Shown one piece after another: positions 35,346 through 44,211 of a DNA stretch of 64,000 bases. This DNA comes from an uncultured Mollicutes bacterium. Its GTDB lineage: Bacteria; Bacillota_I; Bacilli_A; RFN20; CAG-826. The position numbers were made by a program, and so were the translations under genes. Position 1 is the first letter of the stretch. Every line of letters starts with the position of its first letter. The notes beneath the pieces were generated by a model. The model was not told the DNA's origin, searched no databases, and was given only the letters and a program-made list of their open reading frames with translations. The stretch lies in contig UQFY01000009.1 of NCBI GenBank assembly GCA_900540385.1, forward strand, positions 8,466 through 72,465, given 5' to 3'.

Positions 35346-36746
35346 ATGTTATCATTCGTCAATATTCCTACGGAAACAAATCCTCAAGCTTATAAAATCT
35401 TGTTGCCGTTAGGGCTTCTTTTAATTCTTTCAAAGGTTTTTTCACTTCTTTTAGGAAAAATCAAAATCCCACAAGTTATCGGCTATCTTGTCGCTGGTCT
35501 TGTTGTTGGTTTGATTTACCTTATTCCAGGTCAAACTGTTTTGACTTCTTATACGAAGAGTGGCATCGATTTCTTCGCGAAAACCGGCGTTATTCTTATC
35601 ATGTTCTCCGCTGGCATTGAAACGGATATCAAGAAAGTAAAAACGGTGGGCCCTGCTGCATTCGTTGTTGCTTTGATGGGTGTTATAACCCCTATGCTTC
35701 TTTGTTTCTTGATGGCATTTTGTTTCGATAAGATTACTGGGGCAGAAATTAATATCTTCCGTGAATTATTCTATGGGGTCATTTTAACTGCTACTTCTGT
35801 ATCAGTCACGGTTGCCACACTTAAGGAATTGGGCAAACTTGATACGAAGGTTGGAAGTTGTCTTGTATCCGCTGCTATTATCGATGATGTATTAGGTATT
35901 ATCGTTCTCTCCTTAGTCATTTCTCTTTCTGGTTCAAATACGACAGGAAATGATTTTGCTAGCATGCTTATCTCCGCGATGGGACAAGAAGGAAATACGT
36001 TCTTAACCATTTTCTTCATCATTTTGTTCATGGTCATTTATTTCGGCTTAACATTCGTTGCTGGAATATTTATTAGAAAATTATTTAACTGGCTTGGAGA
36101 AAAATATCCTCACCATATTCGTATCGTCATTATCTCTTTAGCTATTTGCTTACTTTGGGCATATATTTCTGAATATTTCAATATCGCTGATATTACAGGC
36201 GCTTATCTCATGGGACTTACGATGAGCTCTACCTTAGCACACGGCTATATCGATCATCGTGCAGAAACCACGTGTAATTATCTTTTTGGTCCAATCTTTT
36301 TTGGCTCTATTGCTATGGGTCTTTATCAATCGAATTTTGATTTCTCCGATCCTGCTTTCCTTCAATTCCTTTTGTTTGGTCTTTTATGGATTGTCGTTGG
36401 TATCGTTGGCAAAATTATTGGCTGTACAGGTGCTGGGCTTTGTTTCAAATTTAAATTCCATGACGCTATTAAATTGGGATTTGGTATGATGGCAAGAGCC
36501 GAGGTTCTTATTGTTTGCGCTCAAAAAGGCGTTGATTGTGGGCTTGTTGATAACCGCATTATGATGTTCTGTCTTTTACTTATCTTAATCTCTTCCTTCA
36601 TTACCCCTATCTTCTTAAAATTCTCTTACCGCAAAGAAATGGCTATGGAGAGCGGAGAAGGAAACAAAGCGATAGAAAAAATGGCCAACAACGTGGCCAA
36701 TGCTGAAGTTGGTTCTGGTGAAGCAACCGGAAAAGAAGGCAAATAA
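35346..36746 (+). CDS. CPA2-family cation/proton antiporter (KefB/NapA type)
   Basis: A 466-residue membrane protein with about 13 helices. KIPQVIGYLVAGLVVGL is the usual first-helix signature of monovalent cation:proton antiporter-2 proteins, and ATSVSVTVATLKELGKLDTKVGSCLVSAAIIDDVLGIIVL contains the transport-site DD pair expected for electrogenic antiport. There is no C-terminal Rossmann (RCK) domain, only a short Glu/Lys-rich tail. GGAG lies 7 nt before the ATG at 35346, which is preferred to the TTG at 35334. The role would be sodium or potassium and pH balance. Confidence 0.88.
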   Translation: MLSFVNIPTETNPQAYKILLPLGLLLILSKVFSLLLGKIKIPQVIGYLVAGLVVGLIYLIPGQTVLTSYTKSGIDFFAKTGVILIMFSAGIETDIKKVKTVGPAAFVVALMGVITPMLLCFLMAFCFDKITGAEINIFRELFYGVILTATSVSVTVATLKELGKLDTKVGSCLVSAAIIDDVLGIIVLSLVISLSGSNTTGNDFASMLISAMGQEGNTFLTIFFIILFMVIYFGLTFVAGIFIRKLFNWLGEKYPHHIRIVIISLAICLLWAYISEYFNIADITGAYLMGLTMSSTLAHGYIDHRAETTCNYLFGPIFFGSIAMGLYQSNFDFSDPAFLQFLLFGLLWIVVGIVGKIIGCTGAGLCFKFKFHDAIKLGFGMMARAEVLIVCAQKGVDCGLVDNRIMMFCLLLILISSFITPIFLKFSYRKEMAMESGEGNKAIEKMANNVANAEVGSGEATGKEGK

Positions 36747-37022
36747 GCCTTTAAGCTTATTGTTTAACAACGTATTCCAAATAGGCTTTAGAGAATTTAA
36801 TTCTCCATTTTAATCCAGCATTTTTCCTTTAAAAAACTGGCAATTTCGTTTTTCGATTGATGTGAAACATTTTTATTGTTTTTGTTTCACATTCGTTTTT
36901 TATTACAACAATGTCAAAAGGGAATCTTAGATAACATGAGGAAAATTCCCCTTAATCCGGCATCAAATCATTTAAAAGGGTGGAGAAAACAAATAAGCCT
37001 CTAAGCTGATTGTTTGACAACG
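36740..37022. repeat. 32-bp imperfect direct repeat at 36741-36772 and 36991-37022
   Basis: The sequence AAATAAGCCTTTAAGCTTAT and the next 12 bases follow the antiporter gene and recur with three changes over the 3' end of the fucU gene. On the minus strand both encode VVK-Q before a stop. The first copy also forms ATAAGC/GCTTAT. It looks like a duplicated fucU tail. Confidence 0.7.
36860..36892. promoter_or_regulatory. Inverted repeat ATGTGAAAC / GTTTCACAT
   Basis: Perfect 9-bp arms (36860-36868, 36884-36892) around a 15-nt T-rich loop, in the gap between convergent genes. The loop closely resembles that of the Fic-flanking repeats at 37571 and 38681. May be a protein site or a weak terminator. 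Confidence 0.5.
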
Positions 37023-37432
37023 CCTTTCTTCAAAATGATATTTGCATAAACCGCTGTTTCGCCACTTTGGATAATACAATAGGCTTTTTTAGCGCGTTCA
37101 TAAAAAGCGAAACGTTCAATCATTCCTTTACGGGTGTTTGGCTCCATTTCTGAAGCAATTTCATCATACTTATTCCAGATTTCAGGTGTTGGATCGCCAT
37201 TTGTTGTTTCCATCAAGAAGAAATTGGCAGGACTATAGGTATCAAGAGGAATCAAAGTTAGGATGGCTTTTAATAACTCTTCTCCCCCAATTCCATCCGC
37301 ACGAACAACTTTAGGACCAAGACTTGATCCAGGGAAATTCCCGTCTCCAATAACGATTTCGTCTCCGTGTCCCATTTCATCTAAAACCTTCAATAATTCA
37401 GGGCTAAGGCAAGCTGGAATGTTTTTTAGCAT
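37001..37432 (-). CDS. fucU: RbsD/FucU-family sugar mutarotase
   Basis: A 143-residue protein of the RbsD/FucU transport family, which interconverts sugar anomers (L-fucose or D-ribose) and so feeds kinases and isomerases. MGHGDEIVIGDGNFP near residue 20 has the catalytic His22, and AYCIIQSGETAVYANIILKKGV is the typical C-terminus with the FucU-like Tyr. The length and the TTNGDPTPEIW loop fit FucU better than RbsD. It stands alone here, with no fucose pathway genes beside it. Confidence 0.85.
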   Translation of the reverse strand: MLKNIPACLSPELLKVLDEMGHGDEIVIGDGNFPGSSLGPKVVRADGIGGEELLKAILTLIPLDTYSPANFFLMETTNGDPTPEIWNKYDEIASEMEPNTRKGMIERFAFYERAKKAYCIIQSGETAVYANIILKKGVVKQSA

Positions 37433-37567
37433 GATTATGTGCTCCTATCTTTTTCTATATTGTAACCATTAATCATTCTCGTTTTTTGTGTTTTCAATAT
37501 ATAAGGAAAAAGTAAATAGATAAATGCATGTCTTCTTGGCAAAATGATTTCAAAAGATTTCATTTAT

Positions 37568-37600
37568 TTTAATTGCATATTTTTATTATGTTTTTATGCA
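37568..37600 (+). repeat. 33-bp direct repeat upstream of Fic gene
   Basis: Identical to 38678-38710. Its core AATTGCATA is faced by a near-complementary TATGCA across a T-rich loop, so each copy is also an inverted repeat. It lies 41 bp before the Fic start, where an operator would be. Confidence 0.9.
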
Positions 37601-37641
37601 TTTAGATTTATTTTAAACATCTTTTAACCTAAAATATATTC

Positions 37642-38682
37642 ATGAAATTCATCAATCTTAAAGAACAAATTTCCGAGTTAAATGTGCCTTCCATCATCTC
37701 CATGCTGCAGGCGGTTGAATTCAATAGAGGAAAAGCCTTTGAATTACCAAAAAAACTAAAAATCAACAGGCTTCATGACTTGAACAAAAGAAGAAGCGTT
37801 ACCAGCAGTAATGAAATCGAAGGGATAAAGATTAAACGAGCTAGAGAAAATGACATCTTATTAAACCATTTGAGTCCAGAAACAAAGGAAGAGTATCTCT
37901 TATATGGATACAACAAAGCCTTAGAAAACGTTTTCAAAGTCTATAAATATCAGTCGTTGTCAGAATCCTATATTAAAGATCTTCATTATTTTTTATATGA
38001 ATCGTTGACCCCTCAGTTCGGTGGAAAATATAAAACTGAACAGAATTATATTCGAGAGTATGACAACAAGGGTAGGCTAATGAGAACCATTTTTATTCCT
38101 AGCAAGCCTGAAGAAGTCGAAAGTTTAATGGGCAATTTGATATTCCAATTCAACGAATGCATTAGTGATCCAAATTGTAATATTCTCATAACGATTTTCG
38201 TTTTTATATTAAATTTTTTGTGTATTCATCCATTCTTTGATGGAAACGGCCGTGTTTCAAGACTTCTTACCACTTTTCTTTTAATGAAATATGGATATGA
38301 CATTGATCAGTATTATTCTATTTCTTATGTAATTTTAAATAATTCCGACGCTTATTATTCATCCTTAGAAAACTCTTCAATTGGTTGGGAGACAAATAAC
38401 AACAATTGTGAGTATTTCGTTCATTTCATGCTTGAATGCCTTAAAGAAGCGTATAAGCAGACAGCCTACATTTTTAACATTAATTCCATGGATACTCATT
38501 CCAACGAAAAAATATTAAAAGTTATCCAAGACTCGAAAGAGCCTATTGCCAAATCTGAAATCGAAGAAATACTTGTTAATTTATCAAGAACAACAATCGA
38601 AAAATCATTACGAGAGCTTTTAATTCAGCACAAAATTCAAATAGTTCAAAACGGTAAATACGCCAAATACTATAAACTTTAA
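37642..38682 (+). CDS. Fic-family AMP-transferase with C-terminal winged helix
   Basis: A 346-residue Fic protein. The active-site loop HPFFDGNGRVSR begins at His196 and matches HxFx(D/E)GNGRxxR exactly, so AMPylation (or de-AMPylation) chemistry should be intact. The N-terminal inhibitory helix motif SNEIEG (Ser56, Glu60, Gly61) fits the (S/T)xxxE(G/N) class II self-inhibited Fics. The C-terminus (NEKILKVIQDSKEPIAKSEIEEILVNLSRTTIEKSLRELLIQ) is a winged helix that could bind DNA. No clear ribosome site precedes the ATG. Perfect 33-bp repeats stand on both sides, one overlapping the stop codon. The target protein is unknown. Confidence 0.9.
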   Translation: MKFINLKEQISELNVPSIISMLQAVEFNRGKAFELPKKLKINRLHDLNKRRSVTSSNEIEGIKIKRARENDILLNHLSPETKEEYLLYGYNKALENVFKVYKYQSLSESYIKDLHYFLYESLTPQFGGKYKTEQNYIREYDNKGRLMRTIFIPSKPEEVESLMGNLIFQFNECISDPNCNILITIFVFILNFLCIHPFFDGNGRVSRLLTTFLLMKYGYDIDQYYSISYVILNNSDAYYSSLENSSIGWETNNNNCEYFVHFMLECLKEAYKQTAYIFNINSMDTHSNEKILKVIQDSKEPIAKSEIEEILVNLSRTTIEKSLRELLIQHKIQIVQNGKYAKYYKL

Positions 38683-38713
38683 TTGCATATTTTTATTATG
38701 TTTTTATGCAATT
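38678..38713 (+). repeat. 33-bp direct repeat downstream of Fic gene, with perfect 9-bp arms
   Basis: Second copy of the repeat at 37568-37600, starting inside the last codons of fic. Here the arms AATTGCATA (38681-38689) and TATGCAATT (38705-38713) are perfect. Confidence 0.9.
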
Positions 38714-38774
38714 AAAAAATAGTCATGAAAGAAAACTTAGATTTACAGGCATCATTCATTAGAAGGTTAAGTCA

Positions 38775-38795
38775 TACATGGGTCGCCTCTTTTTT
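38775..38795 (+). repeat. Half-copy of the TACATGGGTCG element end
   Basis: TACATGGGTCGCCTCTTTTT resembles the end of the inverted-repeat element at 23128. It lies in the 245-bp gap between fic and GH31, which has no other recognisable feature. Confidence 0.4.
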
Positions 38796-38927
38796 GTTTT
38801 AACACGGAAATTCGGTTCACGACACTTCATTTTTCCCTTCTTTTGCTCTCTCTTTTTCTAAAATATTATTTTTAATAATGAATGGGTCACTCCCGCTTTT
38901 ATTAAAATAATAATTGAGGTAAAAAAC

Positions 38928-41351
38928 ATGCTCGATAAACATTTAATCGCATCAACAGATCCTGTTGCAAAAAAGGAATCTATCGTTTTTTGGAAACAAT
39001 ACCGCATAACAATCCTATTCGATGAACTTTTTAGAATAGAGAAATCAGAAAACCACGTCTTTAACGATCAAGCAACTCAAATCGTTTGGTTCCGTAACAA
39101 GAAAACCCCTAAATATGAAATCTTGGAACAAGAAGAATGCTTAAAAATCAAAACCAGAAAAGTCACTTTGGTTCTCATTGATAGCAATTCCATTGAAGAT
39201 TCTTTCGTGATCATCAAAGGAAAAGAAGTTCACTTAGATAACAAAGAAAACTTAAAAGGAACAGCAAGAACACTTGACTGTTATGACGGTGAATATTTAA
39301 CCAATTACCAAGAAGAGGGCCCTAGAAGCAAGATAATCCTAGATAACGGGGTCGCTAGCAAAAATGGCGTTGCCGTTATTGATGACAGCCATTCCCTTTT
39401 GCTAAACAAGGAAGGTTCTTTAGAAAAAGCCCCGAAAGGTCATCAAGATTATTATGTTTTTGCTTATGGCCATAACTATCGTGAAGCGGTTAAAGCCTTA
39501 TTTGAAATCACAGGATATGCACCTATACTTCCTCGATACGCTTTTGGAAACTGGTGGAGCAGATATCATGATTATACCGATAAGGAATATATGACTCTTC
39601 TCTATAAATTCATTGATAGAGACGTTCCTATAACCGTATCTACAATTGATATGGATTGGCATTATAACTCAAGAAATCTCGATGCAGCAAAACATATTAG
39701 TGAACTAGGAAGAGACACTCCTTTTTATGGAGGAAAAGATGGCTGGACGGGATACACTTGGAATAAAGATCTTTTCAAAAATTACAAACAATTCCTTAAG
39801 GATATAACGGATCTAGGATTCCACATTACTTTAAATTTGCATCCCGCATGTGGAGTCCGTTGGTTTGAAGATTGCTATAAAGATTTTGCCATCGCAATGG
39901 GAAAAGACCCAAATAAAGGTGAGCAGATTCCCTTCGATTTCACCGATGATAATTTCATCAACAATTACTTCAAAATCATCCATAAACCATACGAAAACGA
40001 TGGAGTTAGTTTCTATTGGATTGATTGGCAACAAGGCACGAATTCAAAAATGCCTGGCTTAGATCCATTATGGGCGTTAAACCATTACCACTACTTAGAT
40101 AATAGTTTGAACCATGAGCATGGTTTAATCCTATCTCGTTACTCTGGAATAGGATCTCATCGATATCCAATTGGTTTTTCAGGGGATACCGTATCGAGTT
40201 GGGATACGATGAACTACATCAGTGAATTCACCTCTAAATCCACTAATGTTGGCTATACCTATTGGAGCCATGATATTGGGGGGCACTATGGAGGAAGATT
40301 AGAATATCAGCTATATACTCGTTTCCTTCAATTTGGAGTGTTCTCCCCTATCAACAGACTCCATTCTTCGGATATGCCAATCATCTCCAAAGAACCTTGG
40401 TATTATCTGAATGGAGCTGGGGATATCGCCATCGATTTCTTGAGATTAAGACATAAATTAATTCCATATCTCTACTCAAGTTGCTATAAGACCCATCTAA
40501 AAGGCTTGGGTTTAATCGAACCGCTCTATTATTCACTAGGGAATATTAAGAAAGGTTACGAATATCCTAACGAATATATTTTTGCTCAAGATGGATTTAT
40601 CGTTCCTGCAACCCATCCACTTAATAAAGATGGCTACACCATAGAAAAAGGATATCTTCCAAAAGGTAGATATTTTGACTTCTTCACCCATGATATCTAT
40701 GAGCTTAATAAGAATAAGGAAATCAAATTCGCACGAACCCTGGAGAACTTCCCATACCTAGTGAAAGCAGGTTCCTTCATCCCTCTATCAATGGATAAAA
40801 ACCAAAATAATGAGGTTGAAAATCCAACAACATTAAACCTTGTAACATCAAAAGGAGACAAGAAATACACCCTTTATGAAGATAAAGGAAAGACGGTCTC
40901 TAAAACGTTATTCGAAAATCAACTTCTAAACGAAAATACCCTGCAATTATCCATTCGTTTTGATAAAGCGGACAAGGTCTTCGATAAAAAGAGAACTTTT
41001 GTCTTTGATTATGTTGATTTAAAAAACGCCAACATCAAAGTCTTTATAAACGGGGAGGAATCCAATGACTTCAAGATTCGCTATGCTGAAAATCTAAGAT
41101 TCGAGTTACCTGTCGATAATAAATCAAAATACGTCGTAGAAATCTCCTTTGAAAAAGAAGATAGATTTGAAGAAATTAAAGAGAATTTGAAACGTATCTT
41201 GTATTCCATCGATACCCAATCGAAAAACAAATACGTTGTCTATGATCAAATTCTAAAGAACCCAACAAACTTATATGAACTGATTCAGGCCATTAAGAGC
41301 AGTAAGGTCTTAAACAAATCAGAAAAAGTACGATTATTGGAAATATGCTAA
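38928..41351 (+). CDS. GH31 alpha-glucosidase/alpha-xylosidase, cytoplasmic
   Basis: An 807-residue family GH31 retaining alpha-glycosidase without signal peptide. Substrate-site motifs FGNWWSRYHDYTDKEY and STIDMDWHY lead to the nucleophile Asp366 (FYWIDWQQG) and acid/base Asp420 (GFSGDTVSSWD), then GYTYWSHDIGGHYGG and the C-terminal beta domains (PLSMDKNQNNEVENP, YTLYEDKGKT). The nucleophile context WIDWQQG differs from the WxDMNE of classical alpha-glucosidases and occurs in a GH31 branch acting on other alpha-linked sugars. About 90 extra C-terminal residues are helical and unrecognised. First gene of the operon with the esterase, GH3 and LacI genes. Confidence 0.9.
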   Translation: MLDKHLIASTDPVAKKESIVFWKQYRITILFDELFRIEKSENHVFNDQATQIVWFRNKKTPKYEILEQEECLKIKTRKVTLVLIDSNSIEDSFVIIKGKEVHLDNKENLKGTARTLDCYDGEYLTNYQEEGPRSKIILDNGVASKNGVAVIDDSHSLLLNKEGSLEKAPKGHQDYYVFAYGHNYREAVKALFEITGYAPILPRYAFGNWWSRYHDYTDKEYMTLLYKFIDRDVPITVSTIDMDWHYNSRNLDAAKHISELGRDTPFYGGKDGWTGYTWNKDLFKNYKQFLKDITDLGFHITLNLHPACGVRWFEDCYKDFAIAMGKDPNKGEQIPFDFTDDNFINNYFKIIHKPYENDGVSFYWIDWQQGTNSKMPGLDPLWALNHYHYLDNSLNHEHGLILSRYSGIGSHRYPIGFSGDTVSSWDTMNYISEFTSKSTNVGYTYWSHDIGGHYGGRLEYQLYTRFLQFGVFSPINRLHSSDMPIISKEPWYYLNGAGDIAIDFLRLRHKLIPYLYSSCYKTHLKGLGLIEPLYYSLGNIKKGYEYPNEYIFAQDGFIVPATHPLNKDGYTIEKGYLPKGRYFDFFTHDIYELNKNKEIKFARTLENFPYLVKAGSFIPLSMDKNQNNEVENPTTLNLVTSKGDKKYTLYEDKGKTVSKTLFENQLLNENTLQLSIRFDKADKVFDKKRTFVFDYVDLKNANIKVFINGEESNDFKIRYAENLRFELPVDNKSKYVVEISFEKEDRFEEIKENLKRILYSIDTQSKNKYVVYDQILKNPTNLYELIQAIKSSKVLNKSEKVRLLEIC

Positions 41352-41402
41352 TAGGCAAATACAATGAGTAAAGGAATAGAAATGAATCAAAAGGATTGAA
41401 CC

Positions 41403-42227
41403 ATGATTTATAAAACAATCAATTTAAAAGATGAATACCCTATGTTAAAAAATGACGTAAGGTTACATTGTTATTGCCCATCCAATTTCAATGAATTCAG
41501 TAAGGACAGAAAGAGAAAATGCGTTCTTACTCTTCCTGGCGGAGCATATTGCTTTTTATCCGAAAGAGAAGCGGAGCCTGTTGTCCTTAAATTCTTAAGT
41601 GAGGATTTAGCGTGCTTTTGTCTTGAATATAATCTTGGGCCTTATGAATACCCCTATCCGATGATTGAAGGCTTTGCGGCCATTAGCTATATCCGTAAAC
41701 ACCAAGATGAATTCCACGTCGATCCGAATCACATTATCGTTGCAGGATTTTCAGCAGGGGGACATTTTGCCGCTTCCTTAGGCGCTTTTTGTATCAAAAA
41801 AGAATACGCTGATTTCTTAAACGTGAAGCTGGAAGACATCAAGGTAAACGGGCTTATTTTATCCTACCCCGTTATCACAATGGGGGATTGCACCCATGGT
41901 CCAACCAGAGATCAGTTATTGAAAGAAAGACCAGATTTAAAAGACTACTATTCTATTGAAAAACAAGTGACACCTGCTTACCCAGTAACCTTCCTATGGA
42001 CAACAAACGACGATACATGCGTAGATGCTTCTAACTCCTTGCTTCTTGCACTTGCCTTAAAGAAAAATAAAGTAAGGTTTGAACTCCATTACTATCCAAT
42101 AGGAGACCATGGTGGAAGTTTAGCAAACGAAATCGTTAGCCCAAAAGATGATTATTTAACGAATGTTCTATCTTATTTCTCTTCTTGGATAGATCTTGCC
42201 ATTCAATTTATAAAGAAGATTGCTTGA
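41403..42227 (+). CDS. Alpha/beta-hydrolase, acetyl-xylan-esterase-like
   Basis: A 274-residue esterase of the hormone-sensitive-lipase/BD-FAE sort, which removes acetyl or feruloyl groups from oligosaccharides. LPGGAYCFLSEREAEP holds the oxyanion loop, GFSAGGHFA the nucleophile Ser117, TTNDDTCVDASNS the acidic residue (Asp203 or Asp204) and YPIGDHGGS the His236. No signal peptide, so it acts on imported sugars. AAGGA lies 7 nt before the ATG. It is 51 bp after GH31 and overlaps the ribosome site of the following GH3 gene. Confidence 0.85.
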   Translation: MIYKTINLKDEYPMLKNDVRLHCYCPSNFNEFSKDRKRKCVLTLPGGAYCFLSEREAEPVVLKFLSEDLACFCLEYNLGPYEYPYPMIEGFAAISYIRKHQDEFHVDPNHIIVAGFSAGGHFAASLGAFCIKKEYADFLNVKLEDIKVNGLILSYPVITMGDCTHGPTRDQLLKERPDLKDYYSIEKQVTPAYPVTFLWTTNDDTCVDASNSLLLALALKKNKVRFELHYYPIGDHGGSLANEIVSPKDDYLTNVLSYFSSWIDLAIQFIKKIA

Positions 42228-42237
42228 GGAAACAAAA

Positions 42238-44211
42238 ATGAAAAAATTAACCGTAAAAGACCTAACAAACGAAGAAAAAGCCAGATTGGTCATTGGCAAA
42301 AACGTTTGGCATAACGAAGACTTAGAAGGTAGAGTCCCTGTCTTTATGATGTCTGATGGCCCGGTGGGAGTAAGACATCCTCGTGATTTAAATTCTGCCG
42401 TGACAGATACCGCTCCTTCTATTGCCTATCCTTGCTTTGAAGCCTTATCACAGACATGGAATCTTACATTGGCTAATAAACTAGGAAAAGCCATTGCTAA
42501 TGACTGCATGGATTTAGATATCGATGTCATCTTAGGACCTGGCGTCAATATTAAGCGCTTGCCAGTCAATGGTAGAAACTTTGAGTATCTTTCTGAAGAT
42601 CCTTTATTGGCTGGTTTATTTGCCAAAAACTATATCGAAGGTGTTCAAAAAGAGAACGTCGGAGCTTGTTTGAAACATTTTTGCTGCAACAACACCGAAT
42701 CTTCTAGAAACTGGAAATCCATGGACGTTTCCGAAAGAGCGTTAAGAGAAATCTATCTAAAGCCTTTTGAAATTGCTTGTGAGGCAAAGCCATGGGAAGT
42801 CATGTGTTCCTATAACCTCGTCAACGGAGTCCGTATGAGCGAAAACAAAAAGCTTTATAACATCTTAAGAAACGAGTTTGGGTTTGATGGCTTAATCGTA
42901 TCGGATTGGTCCGCTGTTAAAGATAGAGAGAAATCCCTTGATGCGGGTCTTGATCTAGAAATGCCTTTTGAGAAAGCCCATCTCGATGATTTATTAGCAA
43001 AAATCAAAGAAAATACACTCAATATTGAGTCATTAGATACCTGTGCTCAAAGAGTTCTTGATTTCGCTTATAAAGCGGAAAGCACAAGGCCTTTAAGAAA
43101 GAAGACTTTATCAATCGAAGACAGATACAACATTTCCAGAGAAATTGCTGATGAAGGTATCGTTTTATTAAAGAACGATAATAATGCTTTACCTTTAAAT
43201 CCAAAAGAAGAAAAAGTCATGGTTTCTGGGGCTCCATTAAACTGGTATGTTTATGGAGGAGGATCTAGTGAGGTCACCCCTCTTCATGAATACGTAAAAC
43301 TTCTAGACGCCTTAAAAGAAGAAGGCTTCAACGCACAAAGAAACGATGCTCTTAGCTTCAATAGAGGCCCAGTTAGCAGCGTAGATAACCTAGTGGGTGC
43401 CTTAAATGACATTATTAAGGGAGGATATGGCACTTCTATTGTCACCATTTCTCAAGATAATTGGGCGCAATCCGAAGGTTATAACAGACAGAACTTGCTT
43501 CTTTCGAATGAACAAGTCTCTTTGATCCACGAAATTGCAAAAATCAGCAAGAAGACCATTGTTGTCATCTATTCTGGTGCTCCTGTGGAAATGGGCGAAT
43601 GGATTGATGAGGTCGATGCCGTCGTTTGGGCAAGCTACTTAGGCGAGAAAGGCAACGAATCCATTGCAAGAGTCTTATCAGGCAAGGTGAACCCATCCGG
43701 AAAAACAAGCGAGACGTTCCCTCTTTGTTTAGAAGATTTCGCTTCCATGAGAGCTTATGAAGATGCAAGAAGTTGCGTCTATGAAGAAGACTTGAACGTC
43801 GGTTATCGTCAATTCGTAACAGATGGCACTCCAGTCTTATTCCCATTTGGCTATGGCCTTTCTTATTCCGCTTTTGAATATAGCAACTTGAAGTTAAGCA
43901 AAGATGGTAAAAAAGTCATCGTTGAATTCGATGTCACGAATACTTCCGATGTCGATGGCAAGGAAACAGCAGAAATCTATGTAGAAGACTTAACAAGAGT
44001 CACATATAGACCAAAATACGAATTAAAAGGTTTCCAAAAAACGCTTATCAAAGCCAAAGAAACCAAGCGTTTCCATATCGAATTAGGTGAAGATGCCTTC
44101 CAATACTATTCCACTTCCTATGATAAATGGACCGTCAATCATGGCGTTTTCAAAATCATGGTTGGGAAAAGCTGCCTTGATATCGAATTAGAGGAGAATA
44201 TTGAATATTAA
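42238..44211 (+). CDS. GH3 beta-glucosidase of standard domain order, cytoplasmic
   Basis: A 657-residue family GH3 enzyme in the usual order: TIM barrel first (SDGPVGVRHP, GPGVNIKRLPVNGRNFEYLSEDP, LKHFCCNNTE, nucleophile Asp in FDGLIVSDWSAV), then the alpha/beta sandwich (ADEGIVLLKNDNNALPL) and a fibronectin-III-like end (PFGYGLSYSAFEYSN ... VTNTSDVDGKETAEIYVED). It lacks signal peptide and anchors, unlike the two permuted surface GH3 enzymes in this window, so it works inside on imported beta-glycosides. The start at 42238 is preferred because GAGGAAAC stands before it. It overlaps the LacI gene by 11 bp. Confidence 0.92.
   Translation: MKKLTVKDLTNEEKARLVIGKNVWHNEDLEGRVPVFMMSDGPVGVRHPRDLNSAVTDTAPSIAYPCFEALSQTWNLTLANKLGKAIANDCMDLDIDVILGPGVNIKRLPVNGRNFEYLSEDPLLAGLFAKNYIEGVQKENVGACLKHFCCNNTESSRNWKSMDVSERALREIYLKPFEIACEAKPWEVMCSYNLVNGVRMSENKKLYNILRNEFGFDGLIVSDWSAVKDREKSLDAGLDLEMPFEKAHLDDLLAKIKENTLNIESLDTCAQRVLDFAYKAESTRPLRKKTLSIEDRYNISREIADEGIVLLKNDNNALPLNPKEEKVMVSGAPLNWYVYGGGSSEVTPLHEYVKLLDALKEEGFNAQRNDALSFNRGPVSSVDNLVGALNDIIKGGYGTSIVTISQDNWAQSEGYNRQNLLLSNEQVSLIHEIAKISKKTIVVIYSGAPVEMGEWIDEVDAVVWASYLGEKGNESIARVLSGKVNPSGKTSETFPLCLEDFASMRAYEDARSCVYEEDLNVGYRQFVTDGTPVLFPFGYGLSYSAFEYSNLKLSKDGKKVIVEFDVTNTSDVDGKETAEIYVEDLTRVTYRPKYELKGFQKTLIKAKETKRFHIELGEDAFQYYSTSYDKWTVNHGVFKIMVGKSCLDIELEENIEY

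Noticed and set aside
38724..38801. 25-codon frame MKENLDLQASFIRRLSHTW after fic
   Set aside because: Runs through the dispersed repeat and has no ribosome site; possibly a gene remnant but not supportable.
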